Numbered from the stretch's first letter, positions 38,001-46,905 are shown. The stretch: DNA of 64,000 nt from an uncultured Roseobacter sp. (GCF_947496515.1 NZ_CANMDB010000003.1:248001-312000), one strand, 5' to 3'. Notes: generated from the letters alone by a model not told the origin. Made by a program: numbers and translations.

Positions 38001-38295
38001 CAATCCCGCGTGGATCTCCGGCATGCAGGCGCACGGCTTTCGGGGCGCGGCAGAGATTGCCGCCACGCTCGATCACATGGCGGCGTTCGCGCATCTGGCG
38101 GGCGCCGTCTCCGCGTATCTCTTTGATCTCTACCACGACGCAACGCTTGGCGACCCACAGACGGATGCGTTCCTGCGCGAGGCCAACCCGCAGGCCCACG
38201 CCGCGATGCAGGCGCGGTTTGCGGCACTGCATGAGGCGGGGCTCTGGACGACGCGGCGCAACTCCATCCGCGCACAACTGGAGGCGGCGGAATGA
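35008..38295 (+). CDS. cobN: Aerobic cobaltochelatase subunit CobN
   Basis: A 1095-residue large subunit that, with CobS and CobT (not in this window), inserts Co2+ into hydrogenobyrinate a,c-diamide using ATP. Family blocks include IRLIGGVPYWSYGLQQV, FYRSYLVAADLAPI, LSTYPGKDWNKGHAVGLDAP, HIGAHGTLEWLPGKSVALS, GRNLFTTDPRSVPTRAA, IVDLWGSATMRTAGEEFAMAL and the C-terminal LFDLYHDATLGD. Between the LSTYPG block and LADYEAAL the protein contains an 11-bp tandem repeat that encodes a low-complexity patch (about residues 418-436). The frame is maintained. The stop overlaps cobG by 4 bp. Confidence 0.96.
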   Translation: MHVVFRESHGLDETETPVDLGQTPADLVVLSFSDSDLGAFAEGWRRGGGAARMPTLRLANLVALRHPLSVDTYVEQTLAGAKGILIRLIGGVPYWSYGLQQVRALAEQRGIALAVLPADGRVDTRLDDYATLPVSTLRRLSHLCDTGGAIAAQAALVQMALAAGLYAGPVAGTKQLPVVGAWTPEQGVTCPVVMQSSDRPRIVVTFYRSYLVAADLAPITALFEAFRTRGYDVIGLFAPSLKAPEAAGWLRRQIAHLAPAAIVNATAFSGKGDGGTSPLDAAEVPVFQIALATSTREAWTGADRGLSPADLAMHVVLPEVDGRIMGGVASFKEPGVRDPDLEYARFAHAPAPDRVEAIADRVDGWLRLARTPVAERRVALVLSTYPGKDWNKGHAVGLDAPASARAILHDLAEAGYDVPTPHRRNTDVIPTLYRRWELADYEAALAALPDVLRDDLSAVWGAPEADPMVRDGAFHFPVQAAGNVMILLQPERGGSDQRVDDYHDLSRTPRHGYVAFYLWLHRQADALVHIGAHGTLEWLPGKSVALSAACWPEVLAGALPVIYPFIVNDPGEAAQAKRRIGAVTLGHVPPPLRASGTPDRLVRLEALLDEFSNADGLDPRRRDRLQDDIRDEAQALGVEADLGLDVASCPAEAITRIDRFVCDIKEMQFGEGLHIWGRTPPAQGAFDADASASAERKSLLHALDGRRIEAGPSGSPYRGRTDVLPTGRNLFTTDPRSVPTRAAHAQGVRLADELVRRHLQEAGDWPRALIVDLWGSATMRTAGEEFAMALHLLGTRPLWDAGSERVSGIEVLPITELDRPRIDVTLRISGLFRDVFPQLTALYGQAIRALAARDEAPDWNPYAECHSLDRVFGPAPGSFGLALGDTADTYTPESRRAAGEAWLNASAWTFDGDRAERQEEALRTRVAAADSFVHAQDLPETDLLLAADYAAHEAGFAAAQSVAGGQAKLYHLDNTDPSRPCARGLTEEVARVVQARAANPAWISGMQAHGFRGAAEIAATLDHMAAFAHLAGAVSAYLFDLYHDATLGDPQTDAFLREANPQAHAAMQARFAALHEAGLWTTRRNSIRAQLEAAE
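36261..36315 (+). repeat. Five tandem 11-bp units within cobN
   Basis: Units start at 36261, 36272, 36283, 36294 and 36305, all beginning ACCGACG. Units 2 and 3 are identical, unit 4 differs by one base, and units 1 and 5 differ in the last four bases. Because 11 is not a multiple of three, loss or gain of one or two units would shift the cobN frame, while a change of three would not. No other simple repeat like it was seen in the window. Confidence 0.9.
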
Positions 38296-39422
38296 GCGTG
38301 CAGGTCAAGGGGTGGTGCCCCGGCGCGCACCGTCCCATGGTCTCGGGCGACGGGTTGATCGTCCGCGTCCGCCCCTTTTTCGCTCGGCTGACGGCGGCAC
38401 AGGGACAGGGGCTCTGTGACCTTGCGCGTGCCTACGGTAACGGGATCATCGACCTGACGAACCGTGCTAATTTGCAGATCCGCGGTGTGACAAAGGCGGG
38501 CTATGCTCCCCTGATGGTCGGGCTGGACGAGCTCGGGCTGCTGGATCCGACCCCGCGCGCAGAGGCGCGCCGCAATGTGCTGCTTCCCCCGTTCTGGGCT
38601 GACGGGGACCGGACGCACCGGATTGCCGCCGCGATACAGGACGCGCTAGCCGAACTACCTGATCTACCCGCGAAATTTGGGTTTGCGGTGGACGCGGGTG
38701 ATGCGCCGATGCTGCAGGATGCCTCGGCGGACATAAGGATCGAAGCGGCGACGGGTGGTCTGATTGTCCGGGCAGACGGGGCAGAGCGTGGGCGGGCGGT
38801 GAGCGAAGCAGAGGTTGTTCCCGCGGTGTTGGAGCTGGCGCAGTGGTTTGCGGATCACCGCAGCGCGGAACACCGCCGGATGCGGCATCTGCTCAACCAT
38901 CGCGCGCTGCCTGCGGGCTGGTGCGACGTCGCGCCGATCGCGGCAGTGCAGCCTCCGTACCCCGGTGTACATCCGCTCGGCCAGATGCTGGGCGTCGTCT
39001 TTGGCCAGATCGACAGCGAGGCGCTGTTGCATGTGATGGAAACCTCCGGCGCTACTGCCTTGCGGGTCACCCCCTGGCGCCAGATCCTGCTGGAGGCAGG
39101 CAGGCCGGTGCATGACATCCGCTTTGTGACACGCGCGGACGATCCCCTGCTGCGGATCGATGCCTGCCCCGGGGCGCCGGGCTGCGCGCAGGCCAGCGTC
39201 GAGACACGTGCATTGGCCCGGCGGCTGGCGCCTCTGGTTGATGGCAGCCTGCATGTCTCGGGGTGCGCCAAAGGCTGTGCCCGCCGGGCCGCCGCCGATC
39301 TGACCGTGGTCGGCGAGACGGGGCGTTTTGGGCTTGTTCAGGGCGGCACCGCGTGGGATGCCCCGCAAAAGAGCGGTCTGACCTTGGATGCGCTCATGAC
39401 CGAAGTGACCCGCCTGCAATGA
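38292..39422 (+). CDS. cobG: Precorrin-3B synthase CobG
   Basis: A 376-residue relative of sulfite/nitrite reductases that carries an Fe-S cluster and hydroxylates precorrin-3A using O2, the aerobic ring-contraction trigger. The N-terminal ferredoxin-like half-domains (RPFFARLTAAQGQGLCDLARAYGNGIIDLTNRANLQIRG) and the cluster cysteines in CPGAPGCAQ and SGCAKGCAR are visible. Its presence marks the oxygen-dependent cobalamin route. It overlaps cobN and cobH by 4 bp each. Confidence 0.93.
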   Translation: MSVQVKGWCPGAHRPMVSGDGLIVRVRPFFARLTAAQGQGLCDLARAYGNGIIDLTNRANLQIRGVTKAGYAPLMVGLDELGLLDPTPRAEARRNVLLPPFWADGDRTHRIAAAIQDALAELPDLPAKFGFAVDAGDAPMLQDASADIRIEAATGGLIVRADGAERGRAVSEAEVVPAVLELAQWFADHRSAEHRRMRHLLNHRALPAGWCDVAPIAAVQPPYPGVHPLGQMLGVVFGQIDSEALLHVMETSGATALRVTPWRQILLEAGRPVHDIRFVTRADDPLLRIDACPGAPGCAQASVETRALARRLAPLVDGSLHVSGCAKGCARRAAADLTVVGETGRFGLVQGGTAWDAPQKSGLTLDALMTEVTRLQ

Positions 39423-40048
39423 CCTACAGCTACGAAACTGACGGCGCCGCGATCTACGCGCAGTCCTTTGCCACCATCCGGGCGGAGGCGGATCTGGCGC
39501 GGTTTGGCCCCGATGAAGAGCCAATCGCCGTGCGGATGATCCATGCCGCGGGGCTCGTTGGGTTGGAGGCGCACATCCGCTTCTCTCCGGGTTTCGCGCA
39601 GGTCGCCCGGGCCGCGCTGGAGGCCGGTGCACCGATACTCTGTGACGCCCGGATGGTCAGCGAAGGGGTCACGCGCCCGCGTTTGCCGCGCGACAACGCC
39701 GTGATCTGCACGCTGCAGGATCCACCGGTGCGGGAGATGGCGGCACAGATGGGCAATACCCGTTCCGCCGCCGCGCTGGAGCTTTGGCGGCCTCACCTGG
39801 CGGGCGCCCTTGTGGCCATCGGCAACGCGCCGACGGCGCTGTTCCATTTGCTCAACATGCTGCAAGACCCGGAATGCCCGCGGCCCGCCGCGATCATCGG
39901 CTGCCCCGTGGGGTTTGTCGGCGCGGTGGAGAGCAAGGACGCGCTCTGGGCCGATCAGCCGGTGCCCTGCTGCATCGTACAGGGGCGTCTGGGCGGCAGT
40001 GCGATCACCGTCGCGGCCATCAACGCCATCGCGAGCCGCGCGGAATGA
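39419..40048 (+). CDS. cobH: Precorrin-8X methylmutase CobH
   Basis: A 209-residue enzyme that migrates a methyl group from C11 to C12 to yield hydrogenobyrinate. The catalytic His is H42 in RMIHAAGLVG, with the ILCDARMVSEGVTR and AALELWRPHLAGALVAIGNAPTALF blocks of the family and the GCPVGFVGAVESK signature. The ATG at 39419 overlaps the cobG stop (ATGA); the upstream open frame is the cobG shadow. Confidence 0.96.
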   Translation: MTYSYETDGAAIYAQSFATIRAEADLARFGPDEEPIAVRMIHAAGLVGLEAHIRFSPGFAQVARAALEAGAPILCDARMVSEGVTRPRLPRDNAVICTLQDPPVREMAAQMGNTRSAAALELWRPHLAGALVAIGNAPTALFHLLNMLQDPECPRPAAIIGCPVGFVGAVESKDALWADQPVPCCIVQGRLGGSAITVAAINAIASRAE

Positions 40049-40785
40049 GCACCGGGGGACGCTGCGGTACGATCCACGGTGTCGGGCTCGGCCCCGGCGA
40101 TCCAGAGCTGATGAGCGTGCGGGCCGACCGGCTGTTGCGCAACGCGCGCCATGTGGCTTTCTTTCGCAAGGCGGGCCGGGCAGGTCAGGCGCGCCGGATC
40201 GTGGAGGGGTTGCTGCCTGCGGATGCGACCGAAATTCCGATGGAATACCCGGTGACGACCGAGATCCCGGTGAGCGATCCCGCCTATAACGCGGCCCTTT
40301 CGGCTTTCTACGGTGACTGCACCGAGCGGCTGCGCAGCCTGGCGAAAGCGGGCGAAGATGTGGTTGTGCTATGCGAGGGTGATCCGTTTTTCTACGGTTC
40401 TTTCATGCACTTATACACCCGCCTGCGCGATGCGGTACCGGTTGAGGTCGTGCCCGCGATCACCGGCATGTCGGGGGCGTGGACCGCAACGGGTGCGCCT
40501 GTGACCTGGGGCGACGACATTCTGACCGTGCTCATGGGCACCTTGCCGCAGGACCGGCTGACCGAGGCCATGGCCCGCAGCGACGCGCTGGTCGTGATGA
40601 AGATCGGGCGGCACATCGACAAGGTCAAAACCGCGCTGAAAGCCGCCGGAAAGTTTGATGCTGCCTGGCTGATCGAATATGCCACAATGGACGGCCAGAC
40701 CGTGCAGCGACTGGCGGAGGCGGGCGAGGGGATCACGCCTTACTTCTCCATCGTGATTGTCCATGGTCAGGGCCGCCGACCATGA
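40045..40785 (+). CDS. cobI: Precorrin-2 C20-methyltransferase CobI
   Basis: A 246-residue SAM-dependent tetrapyrrole methylase. It has the family start GTIHGVGLGPGDPELMSVRADRLL, the VVLCEGDPFFYGSFMHLYTRL motif that marks CobI/CbiL, and a VEVVPAITGMSGAWTATGAPVTWGDD stretch. The product is precorrin-3A, the substrate of CobG in the same operon. It begins inside the cobH stop and ends inside the cobJ start (4-bp overlaps). Confidence 0.95.
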   Translation: MSTGGRCGTIHGVGLGPGDPELMSVRADRLLRNARHVAFFRKAGRAGQARRIVEGLLPADATEIPMEYPVTTEIPVSDPAYNAALSAFYGDCTERLRSLAKAGEDVVVLCEGDPFFYGSFMHLYTRLRDAVPVEVVPAITGMSGAWTATGAPVTWGDDILTVLMGTLPQDRLTEAMARSDALVVMKIGRHIDKVKTALKAAGKFDAAWLIEYATMDGQTVQRLAEAGEGITPYFSIVIVHGQGRRP

Positions 40786-41534
40786 GCGGATCGCTCGTTA
40801 TCGCGGGGCTTGGTCCGGGGGCGGAGGGGCTGGTGACGCCCGATGTGACAGCGGCACTCGCTCATGCAACGGATGTGGTGGGGTACATTCCTTATGTCGC
40901 GCGGGTGGCGGAGCGGCCCGGGCTGACCCTGCACGCCAGTGACAACCGGGTGGAAATCGACCGCGCGCGCCATGCGCTGGAGATGGCTGCGGACGGGCGG
41001 CGGGTGGTGGTGGTGTCATCCGGCGATCCGGGTGTCTTTGCCATGGCCGCGGCGGTGTTTGAGGCGGTGGAGGCAGGGCCGCCCGCGTGGCGCGATCTGG
41101 ACATTCGTGTCGCACCCGGCATCACCGCGATGCTGGCCGCTGCCGCCCGTGTCGGTGCGCCGCTGGGGCATGATTTCTGCGCCATCAACCTCAGCGATAA
41201 CCTCAAGCCCTGGCCGCTCATCGAAAAGCGTTTGCTGCTGGCGGTGGAAGCGGATTTCGCTATGGCCTTTTACAACCCACGCTCCCGTTCGCGACCCGAA
41301 GGCTTTGCGCGCGCGCTTGGCCTGCTGCAGGGTGCCTGCGGCGATGCGCGCCCGGTGATCTTTGCGCGCGCGGTCTCAACGCCGGAGGAGGCGATCCGGG
41401 TCGTTCCTTTGCCGCAGGCCACGCCAGAGATGGCGGACATGCGTACCATGGTGATCGTGGGCTCGTCGGCGACGCGGATCATCGCGCGGGATGGCGCGCC
41501 CCTGCTCTACACCCCAAGATCGGTGCCGGCATGA
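40782..41534 (+). CDS. cobJ: Precorrin-3B C17-methyltransferase CobJ
   Basis: A 250-residue tetrapyrrole methylase that performs C17 methylation with ring contraction. It shows VIAGLGPGAEGLVTPDVTAAL, VVGYIPYVARV, VVVVSSGDPGVFAMAAAVFE, IRVAPGITAMLAAAARVGAPLGHDFCAINLSD and AMAFYNPRSRSR, all typical of CobJ. Its 3' end overlaps the 3' end of cobK, on the opposite strand, by 28 bp. Confidence 0.96.
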   Translation: MSGSLVIAGLGPGAEGLVTPDVTAALAHATDVVGYIPYVARVAERPGLTLHASDNRVEIDRARHALEMAADGRRVVVVSSGDPGVFAMAAAVFEAVEAGPPAWRDLDIRVAPGITAMLAAAARVGAPLGHDFCAINLSDNLKPWPLIEKRLLLAVEADFAMAFYNPRSRSRPEGFARALGLLQGACGDARPVIFARAVSTPEEAIRVVPLPQATPEMADMRTMVIVGSSATRIIARDGAPLLYTPRSVPA

Positions 41535-42262
41535 GCGATCCAGCCCATCACCTCATCTATGCTGTGCGCCTCGCGCCGTGCGGGCAGCGCGGGCCGGTCG
41601 ATCATGATCACTGGCAGACCGATCGCGCGCGCCGCGGCAAGTTTGGCGTAGGCGCCTGTGCCGCCCGCGTTCTTGGAAACCACATGGGTGATCCGGTGCT
41701 GTCGCATCAGCCCGAGGTCGCCTGCTTCGCTGAAAGGCCCGCGGTTCACCAGAGTGTGACAGTCCGGAAAGGGCAGGGGCGCCTCGGGCGGATCCACCAA
41801 TCGCAGCAGGTAGAAGTGTTGCGGGTGCGGCGCAAAGGCCGCCAGATGCATGCGCCCGATGGCGAGCATCACGCGCGCCGGCGGTCGGTCAAGCGCTGCG
41901 ACGGCTCCGGGGATGTCGGGCACATGGGTCCAGCTGTCGCCCGGCTGAGCCCTCCACGGCGCTCGGGTCAGAGCGATCAGCGGCACGCGGGCCGCGTCAC
42001 AGGCGCTGACCGCATTGCGGCTCATCTGCGCGGCGAAGGGATGGGTTGCGTCGATCACATGGGTGATGCGCTGATCACGCAGGTAGGTCGCGAGCCCCGC
42101 AGCACCGCCGAAGCCCCCAATCCTCTGGGGCATTGGCTGACGTACGGGTCGCGCCACGCGCCCTGCAAAGGAGATTGTGCCGCGCAGACCTGCCGCGCTC
42201 ACCGCCCGGCAGAGCGCCGTTGCTTCGGTGGTGCCCCCCAGCACGAGCAGGTTCGGCGCCAT
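41507..42262 (-). CDS. cobK: Precorrin-6A reductase CobK
   Basis: A 251-residue NADPH-dependent reductase converting precorrin-6A to precorrin-6B. The N-terminal LLVLGGTTEATALCRAV is the nucleotide motif; THVIDATHPFAAQMSRNAV, PLIALTRAPW, MLAIGRMHLAAFAPH and VSKNAGGTGAYAKLAAARAIGLPVIMIDRP are family blocks. Alone in the cluster it is on the minus strand. Its ATG (42260-42262) overlaps the plus-strand ATG of cobL within a CATG, and its 3' end overlaps cobJ. A ribosome site (AAGGGG) lies about 9 nt upstream, inside cobL. Its promoter must also lie within cobL. Confidence 0.95.
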   Translation of the reverse strand: MAPNLLVLGGTTEATALCRAVSAAGLRGTISFAGRVARPVRQPMPQRIGGFGGAAGLATYLRDQRITHVIDATHPFAAQMSRNAVSACDAARVPLIALTRAPWRAQPGDSWTHVPDIPGAVAALDRPPARVMLAIGRMHLAAFAPHPQHFYLLRLVDPPEAPLPFPDCHTLVNRGPFSEAGDLGLMRQHRITHVVSKNAGGTGAYAKLAAARAIGLPVIMIDRPALPARREAHSIDEVMGWIAHAGTDLGV

Positions 42263-43454
42263 GTCTGAGACCCCTTGGTTGACCATCGTCGGTTTGGGGG
42301 AGGATGGTCCGGGTGGGCTGGGCTCCGCAAGCCGAAAGGCGCTTGCGCAGGCTGAAATCATCATGGGTCCGCCGCGGCATCTGGCGCTACTGAAGGCGCA
42401 GGAGGGTGAGCTGATTCCCTGGCCCGTGCCCTTTGCCGACGGTGTTGAGCTGCTGCTCGAGCAACGCGGCAAACGCGTGGTCGTGCTGGCCTCTGGCGAT
42501 CCTTTCTGGTTCGGCGCGGGATCGGTTCTGGCGCGGCATCTGGACCCGGGCGAATGGCGCTGTCTGCCGGGACGGTCCACCTTTTCGCTGGCGGCGGCTC
42601 AGATGGGCTGGCCGCTGGAAGAGACGACCTGCCTCGGCCTGCACGCGGCGCCTCTGGCCCGGCTCCGGCCGCATCTGGCACAGGGTGCGCGGTGTATTGT
42701 GTTGCTGCGCGACGGGGCGGCAGTGCAAACCCTCGCCACCTATCTGACCGATACCGGCTTTGGCGCCTCGACACTCACGGTCTTTGAGGCTTTGGGCGGC
42801 CCGCGCCAGACGGTGACGGAGGCCCGTGCCGAGGCCTTGCCCGACCGTCGCTTTGAGCATCCGGTCTGTGCTGCCGTGACCTGTGCAGGCGCAGATGCGC
42901 TGCCGCTGGTCCCTGGGCGGTCTGATGACTGGTTCGAGAACGATGGCCAGATCACCAAGTCGCCCGTGCGCGCCATGACGCTGGCCGCTCTTGGGCCGCT
43001 GCCCTTTGAGCATCTGTGGGACATCGGCGGCGGATCCGGGTCCATCGCCATCGAATGGTTGCTGGCACATCCCAGCCTCTCCGCCACCAGTTTTGAACGC
43101 GATCCAGCGCGCGTCGCACGGATCACCGACAATGCCGCGCGGCTGGGCGTCGACCGGTTGCAGGTCGTGACCGGCAGCGCGCCGGAGGTGCTGGGCGGCC
43201 CGCCCCCGCAGGCGGTTTTCATCGGCGGCGGGCTTTCCGACCCGCTCTTGAGCTGGCTGCGTACCCATCTGGCCACAGGTACGCGGCTGGTCGCGAACGC
43301 CGTCACACTGGAGACCGAAGCGCTTTTGGTGCAGGCTCAGGCAGAAATGGGGGGCGATCTGCTGCGCTTGCAACTGGCAAGGTCCGAACCGCTGGGCCCC
43401 CGGCGCGGGTGGGCCGCCAGCTACCCCATCGTACAATGGAGTGTGCGCCTATGA
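42261..43454 (+). CDS. cobL: Precorrin-6Y C5,15-methyltransferase (decarboxylating) CobL
   Basis: A 397-residue fusion of two methylases. The N-terminal CbiE-like half (about 1-200) starts WLTIVGLGEDGPGGLGSASRKAL and has VVLASGDPFWFGAGSVLARHL. The C-terminal CbiT-like half (about 230-397) has the SAM-binding LWDIGGGSGSIAIEWLLAHP and the VFIGGGLSDPLLSWL segment. It methylates C5 and C15 and decarboxylates the C12 acetate side chain. The ATG at 42261 matches the family N-terminus and overlaps the divergent cobK start. Confidence 0.95.
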   Translation: MSETPWLTIVGLGEDGPGGLGSASRKALAQAEIIMGPPRHLALLKAQEGELIPWPVPFADGVELLLEQRGKRVVVLASGDPFWFGAGSVLARHLDPGEWRCLPGRSTFSLAAAQMGWPLEETTCLGLHAAPLARLRPHLAQGARCIVLLRDGAAVQTLATYLTDTGFGASTLTVFEALGGPRQTVTEARAEALPDRRFEHPVCAAVTCAGADALPLVPGRSDDWFENDGQITKSPVRAMTLAALGPLPFEHLWDIGGGSGSIAIEWLLAHPSLSATSFERDPARVARITDNAARLGVDRLQVVTGSAPEVLGGPPPQAVFIGGGLSDPLLSWLRTHLATGTRLVANAVTLETEALLVQAQAEMGGDLLRLQLARSEPLGPRRGWAASYPIVQWSVRL

Positions 43455-43819
43455 TCGTTGCCGGGTTTGGATTTCGCAAAGAGGCCTCCGAGGCCAGTCT
43501 GGAGGATGCCTACGCGCGCGCCTGCAAATCGGTGGAACCGGTCTTGCTGGCGACGGCGGATGACAAGGCCGTGGCCAAAGTGTTCCGGCTCTTTGCCGAA
43601 GCGATGGAGCTGCCAGTCAAGGCCGTGCCGCCCGATGTGCTGCGCGAGCAGACGACGACGACCCAATCCGCGGCGAGCCGCAAGTCCCATGGCACCGGTT
43701 CCGTGGCCGAAGCTGCCGCATTGGCCGCCGCAGGAAAAGGCGCGCGGCTGCTGACCGTACGCCAGACCTCTGCGGACAAGCTTGCCACCTGCGCTTTGGC
43801 CATCAAGGAAGAGACATGA
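43451..43819 (+). CDS. cobE: CobE/CbiG-C-like cobalamin biosynthesis protein
   Basis: A 122-residue protein matching CobE, homologous to the C-terminal domain of CbiG. Visible blocks are [29 protein letters not shown], the [33 protein letters not shown] stretch and [18 protein letters not shown]. Its exact role in the aerobic pathway is unsettled; it binds precorrin intermediates. It overlaps cobL and cobM by 4 bp each. Confidence 0.9.
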   Translation: MIVAGFGFRKEASEASLEDAYARACKSVEPVLLATADDKAVAKVFRLFAEAMELPVKAVPPDVLREQTTTTQSAASRKSHGTGSVAEAAALAAAGKGARLLTVRQTSADKLATCALAIKEET

Positions 43820-44610
43820 CCGTCCACTTCATCGGCGCGGGACCCGGCGCGCCCGATCTTCTGACCCTGCGCGCGCGCGATCTGATCGCGGCCTGCCCGG
43901 TCTGTCTTTATGCCGGATCGCTGGTGCCGGAGGCCATTCTGGCGCATTGCCCACCCGGCGCAGCGCAGGTCAATACCGCGTCCATGTCGCTGGACGAGAT
44001 CATGGAACGGATCAGCGCGGCCCACGCGGCAGGTCAGGACGTGGCGCGGCTGCATTCGGGGGATCTGTCCGTGTGGTCCGCCATGGGTGAGCAGATGCGA
44101 CGCCTGCGCGATCTGGGCATCCCCGTCTCGGTCACCCCGGGTGTGCCGTCCTTCGCAGCTGCCGCAGCCGCTCTGGGCGCGGAGCTGACGCTGCCCGGTC
44201 TGGCACAATCGGTGGTGCTGACCCGGACGCCGGGGCGCGCGTCCTCCATGCCCGAGGGCGAGACACTGGCGAACTTCGCAGCCACCGGGGCCACGCTGGC
44301 CATTCATCTGTCGATGCAGAACCTCGCGCGCGTCGTGGCGGATCTGACCCCAGCTTATGGTCCGGGCTGCCCTGTCGCGGTGGTCTACCGAGCGAGTTGG
44401 CCGGATCAGCAGATCATCCGCGGCGCGTTGTCGGACATCGCGGACCGCGTGGGCGAAGGGATCTCGCGCACGGCGCTTATCCTCGTGGGGCCAGCGCTGG
44501 CGGGCGAAGGCTTTGATGAAAGCTGCCTTTATGCCGCTGATTACGACCGCCGCTACCGCCCGCAAACCGCAGACAGCCCCTGGGCCAGCTGGAGCCACGG
44601 CGATGACTGA
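43816..44610 (+). CDS. cobM: Precorrin-4 C11-methyltransferase CobM
   Basis: A 264-residue tetrapyrrole methylase making precorrin-5. It starts [22 protein letters not shown] and has the CobM-type [61 protein letters not shown] and [17 protein letters not shown]. It overlaps cobE by 4 bp and cobB by 8 bp. Confidence 0.96.
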   Translation: MTVHFIGAGPGAPDLLTLRARDLIAACPVCLYAGSLVPEAILAHCPPGAAQVNTASMSLDEIMERISAAHAAGQDVARLHSGDLSVWSAMGEQMRRLRDLGIPVSVTPGVPSFAAAAAALGAELTLPGLAQSVVLTRTPGRASSMPEGETLANFAATGATLAIHLSMQNLARVVADLTPAYGPGCPVAVVYRASWPDQQIIRGALSDIADRVGEGISRTALILVGPALAGEGFDESCLYAADYDRRYRPQTADSPWASWSHGDD

Positions 44611-45922
44611 GATACCGGGGATCATGATCTCCGCGCCCGCCTCGGGCACTGGCAAGACCACCGTTATGCTCGGTCTTTTGCGTGCGCTGGCGGACGACGG
44701 ATTGGCCGTGCAGCCCTTCAAATCCGGGCCGGACTACATTGATCCGGCATTTCACCGCGCGGCCTCTGGCAGGCCGTCGTTCAACCTCGATACATGGGCC
44801 ATGGGGTCCTCGCTGCTCTCGGCGATCTCGGCGCAGTCCGCCGGGGCGGAGATTTGCGTGGCTGAAGGGTCCATGGGGCTTTACGACGGGGTCGCGACCC
44901 GCGGTCAGAGCGGTTTTGGCAGCAGTGCCGAGACCGCTGCGCGCATGGGGTGGCCGGTGGTGCTGGTGGTGGACATCAGCGGACAGGCGCAGTCGGCGGC
45001 GGCCACGGCGCTCGGCTTTCGCGCTTATAATTCCGATGTGCCCTTTGCGGGTGTGATCCTCAACCGCTGCGCCTCGCCCCGTCATGAACGGCTGGCCCGG
45101 CTGGGGATGGACAAGGCGGGGCTCACGGTCCTCGGCGTGTTGCCGCGGCGCGGGGATCTGACCTTGCCGGAGCGGCATCTGGGCCTCATTCAGGCGGTCG
45201 AGCACCCGGATCTGGAGGCCGCCATTGCGGGCTATGCGGAGTTTCTGCGCGCGCATGTGGATGTCGCCGCGATCCGTGCCGCGGCGCGAGGTGCGACGCC
45301 GGGCGGAACAGGCCGCCTGCCGGAGCCGCCAGCGCAGCGGATCGCGCTGGCGCAGGATGCCGCGTTCTCCTTTGCCTATCCGCATGTTCTGGCTGGCTGG
45401 CGTGCCGCAGGGGCAGAGGTTTTGCCCTTTTCGCCGCTTGCGGACGAGGCGCCCGATGCCGCCGCAGATCTGGTCTGGCTGCCCGGCGGCTATCCCGAAT
45501 TGCACGGTGGTACGATCGCAGCGGCGGCGCGGTTCCGGACAGCGCTGCGCACCCATGCGGAGACGCGGCCGGTTCATGGTGAATGCGGCGGCTACATGGC
45601 TCTGGGCGATGGGCTGATCGACAAAGACGGTACCCGCCACCGGATGGCCGGTCTGCTGGGCCTCGTGACAAGCTACGAAAAGCGCAAGTTCCATCTGGGC
45701 TACCGCCGGGCGCGGCTGCTGGCGCCGATGCCGGGGCATGGCACGGGGGCGGACCTGCGGGGGCACGAGTTCCACTACTCCACCATTCTCGAACAACCGG
45801 ACAGACCCTTGGCAGAGGTTGCGGACGCGGATGGCAACCCCGTCGCGGAGACGGGATCGCATCGCGGGCAGGTCACGGGGACCTTCTTTCACCTGATCAC
45901 GGCACAGGAAGCGGTCGGGTGA
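44603..45922 (+). CDS. cobB: Hydrogenobyrinic acid a,c-diamide synthase CobB
   Basis: A 439-residue glutamine amidotransferase that amidates the a and c side chains of hydrogenobyrinate, producing the CobNST substrate. The N-terminal P-loop [18 protein letters not shown] and [16 protein letters not shown] mark the ATP domain; [13 protein letters not shown] and [12 protein letters not shown] (nucleophilic Cys) mark the class I-like glutaminase domain, ending with GHEFHYSTI. The ATG at 44603 overlaps the end of cobM. Confidence 0.96.
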   Translation: MTEIPGIMISAPASGTGKTTVMLGLLRALADDGLAVQPFKSGPDYIDPAFHRAASGRPSFNLDTWAMGSSLLSAISAQSAGAEICVAEGSMGLYDGVATRGQSGFGSSAETAARMGWPVVLVVDISGQAQSAAATALGFRAYNSDVPFAGVILNRCASPRHERLARLGMDKAGLTVLGVLPRRGDLTLPERHLGLIQAVEHPDLEAAIAGYAEFLRAHVDVAAIRAAARGATPGGTGRLPEPPAQRIALAQDAAFSFAYPHVLAGWRAAGAEVLPFSPLADEAPDAAADLVWLPGGYPELHGGTIAAAARFRTALRTHAETRPVHGECGGYMALGDGLIDKDGTRHRMAGLLGLVTSYEKRKFHLGYRRARLLAPMPGHGTGADLRGHEFHYSTILEQPDRPLAEVADADGNPVAETGSHRGQVTGTFFHLITAQEAVG

Positions 45923-46638
45923 GCGGGTTTGTCAGCTTTGTCGGCTCCGGCCCCGGTGATCCGGAACTGCTGACGCTCAAGGCCGTTGACCGTTTGAAGC
46001 GCGCGGATGCCGTGCTCTTTGATGATCTTTCGTCCGGCCCGATCCTGACCCACGTGCGCGCCGGTGCCGATCTGGTTGGCGTGGGCAAGCGTGCGGGTCG
46101 CCCCTCGCCCAAGCAGCACCACGTGAGCCGCCTTCTTGTCGAATATGCCCAGTTGGGCCAGCGGGTGGTACGGCTGAAATCCGGCGACAGCGGCATCTTT
46201 GGCCGGTTGGAGGAAGAGCTGATCGCGCTCCGCGAGGCGGGCATTCCCTATGAGATCATCCCCGGCGTGCCTTCGGCCTGTGCGGCGGCGGCAGCGGCGG
46301 GCATCCCGCTGACCCGGCGGATGACGGCGCGGCGGGTGCAGTTCGTCACCGGTCACGATGCGGGCGGCGCGCTGCCGGAAGATCTGGATCTGGCGGCCCT
46401 GGCCGATCCGACCGCCTCCACTGTGGTATTCATGGGCAAACGCACCTTCCCGAAGCTGGCCGATGCGCTGGTGGCGCGCGGTCTGCCCGGTGACACGCCC
46501 GCGATTCTGGCTCAGAGCGTCAGCACGCAGGCCCAGCAGATCGACCGCAGTACCGTGGCCGCTCTGGCCACGCAGCTGGCGCAGGAAGTTGGTGATAAAC
46601 CGGCATTGATCCTCTACGGGCCGTTCGCGGAGGGGTGA
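45919..46638 (+). CDS. cobA: Uroporphyrinogen-III C-methyltransferase CobA
   Basis: A 239-residue SUMT that methylates uroporphyrinogen III twice to precorrin-2, committing it to siroheme or cobalamin. Motifs: FVGSGPGDPELLTLKAVDRL, ADAVLFDDL, VGKRAGRPSPKQHHVSRLLVEYA, VRLKSGDSGIFGRLEEEL and YEIIPGVPSACAAAAAAGIPLTRR. No CysG-type dehydrogenase/chelatase domain is fused. It starts with GTG in a GTGA overlap with cobB and ends the first cob transcript. Confidence 0.95.
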   Translation: MSGFVSFVGSGPGDPELLTLKAVDRLKRADAVLFDDLSSGPILTHVRAGADLVGVGKRAGRPSPKQHHVSRLLVEYAQLGQRVVRLKSGDSGIFGRLEEELIALREAGIPYEIIPGVPSACAAAAAAGIPLTRRMTARRVQFVTGHDAGGALPEDLDLAALADPTASTVVFMGKRTFPKLADALVARGLPGDTPAILAQSVSTQAQQIDRSTVAALATQLAQEVGDKPALILYGPFAEG

Positions 46639-46679
46639 AGGTCGCTTTTATGCTTGTTGCTCACGGGGCATCAGCGCTA

Positions 46680-46842
46680 CGACTGGGACACGGTGCCGCA
46701 CGTGCGGCTGAAAAGGGAACCGGGTGAGAGGCCCGGACTGCCCCCGCAACTGTAAGCGGCGAATGCGATGGATGACCCACTGGTGCGTGCACCGGGAAGG
46801 GCCAGAGCGTGTTGATTCGCAAGTCAGGAGACCTGCCGTGAA
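46680..46842 (+). ncRNA. Cobalamin (AdoCbl) riboswitch 2, upstream of the CbiM-like gene
   Basis: Conserved blocks appear in order: CACGGTGCC (46689 on), GGCTGAAAAGGGAACCGGGTG, GGACTGCCCCCGCAACTGTAAGCGG, ACCCACTGG, CCGGGAAGG and the B12 box AAGTCAGGAGACCTGCCGTG (46821-46840). The downstream gene starts 64 bp later; a small CTGCC/GGCAG hairpin (46874-46888) near its ribosome site could be part of the expression platform. Confidence 0.95.
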
Positions 46843-46905
46843 ATCGAAACGCCGCAATCGCGGGTACAGTATTCTGCCGGTGGGGCAGATCAGAAAGGAC
46901 TGAGA

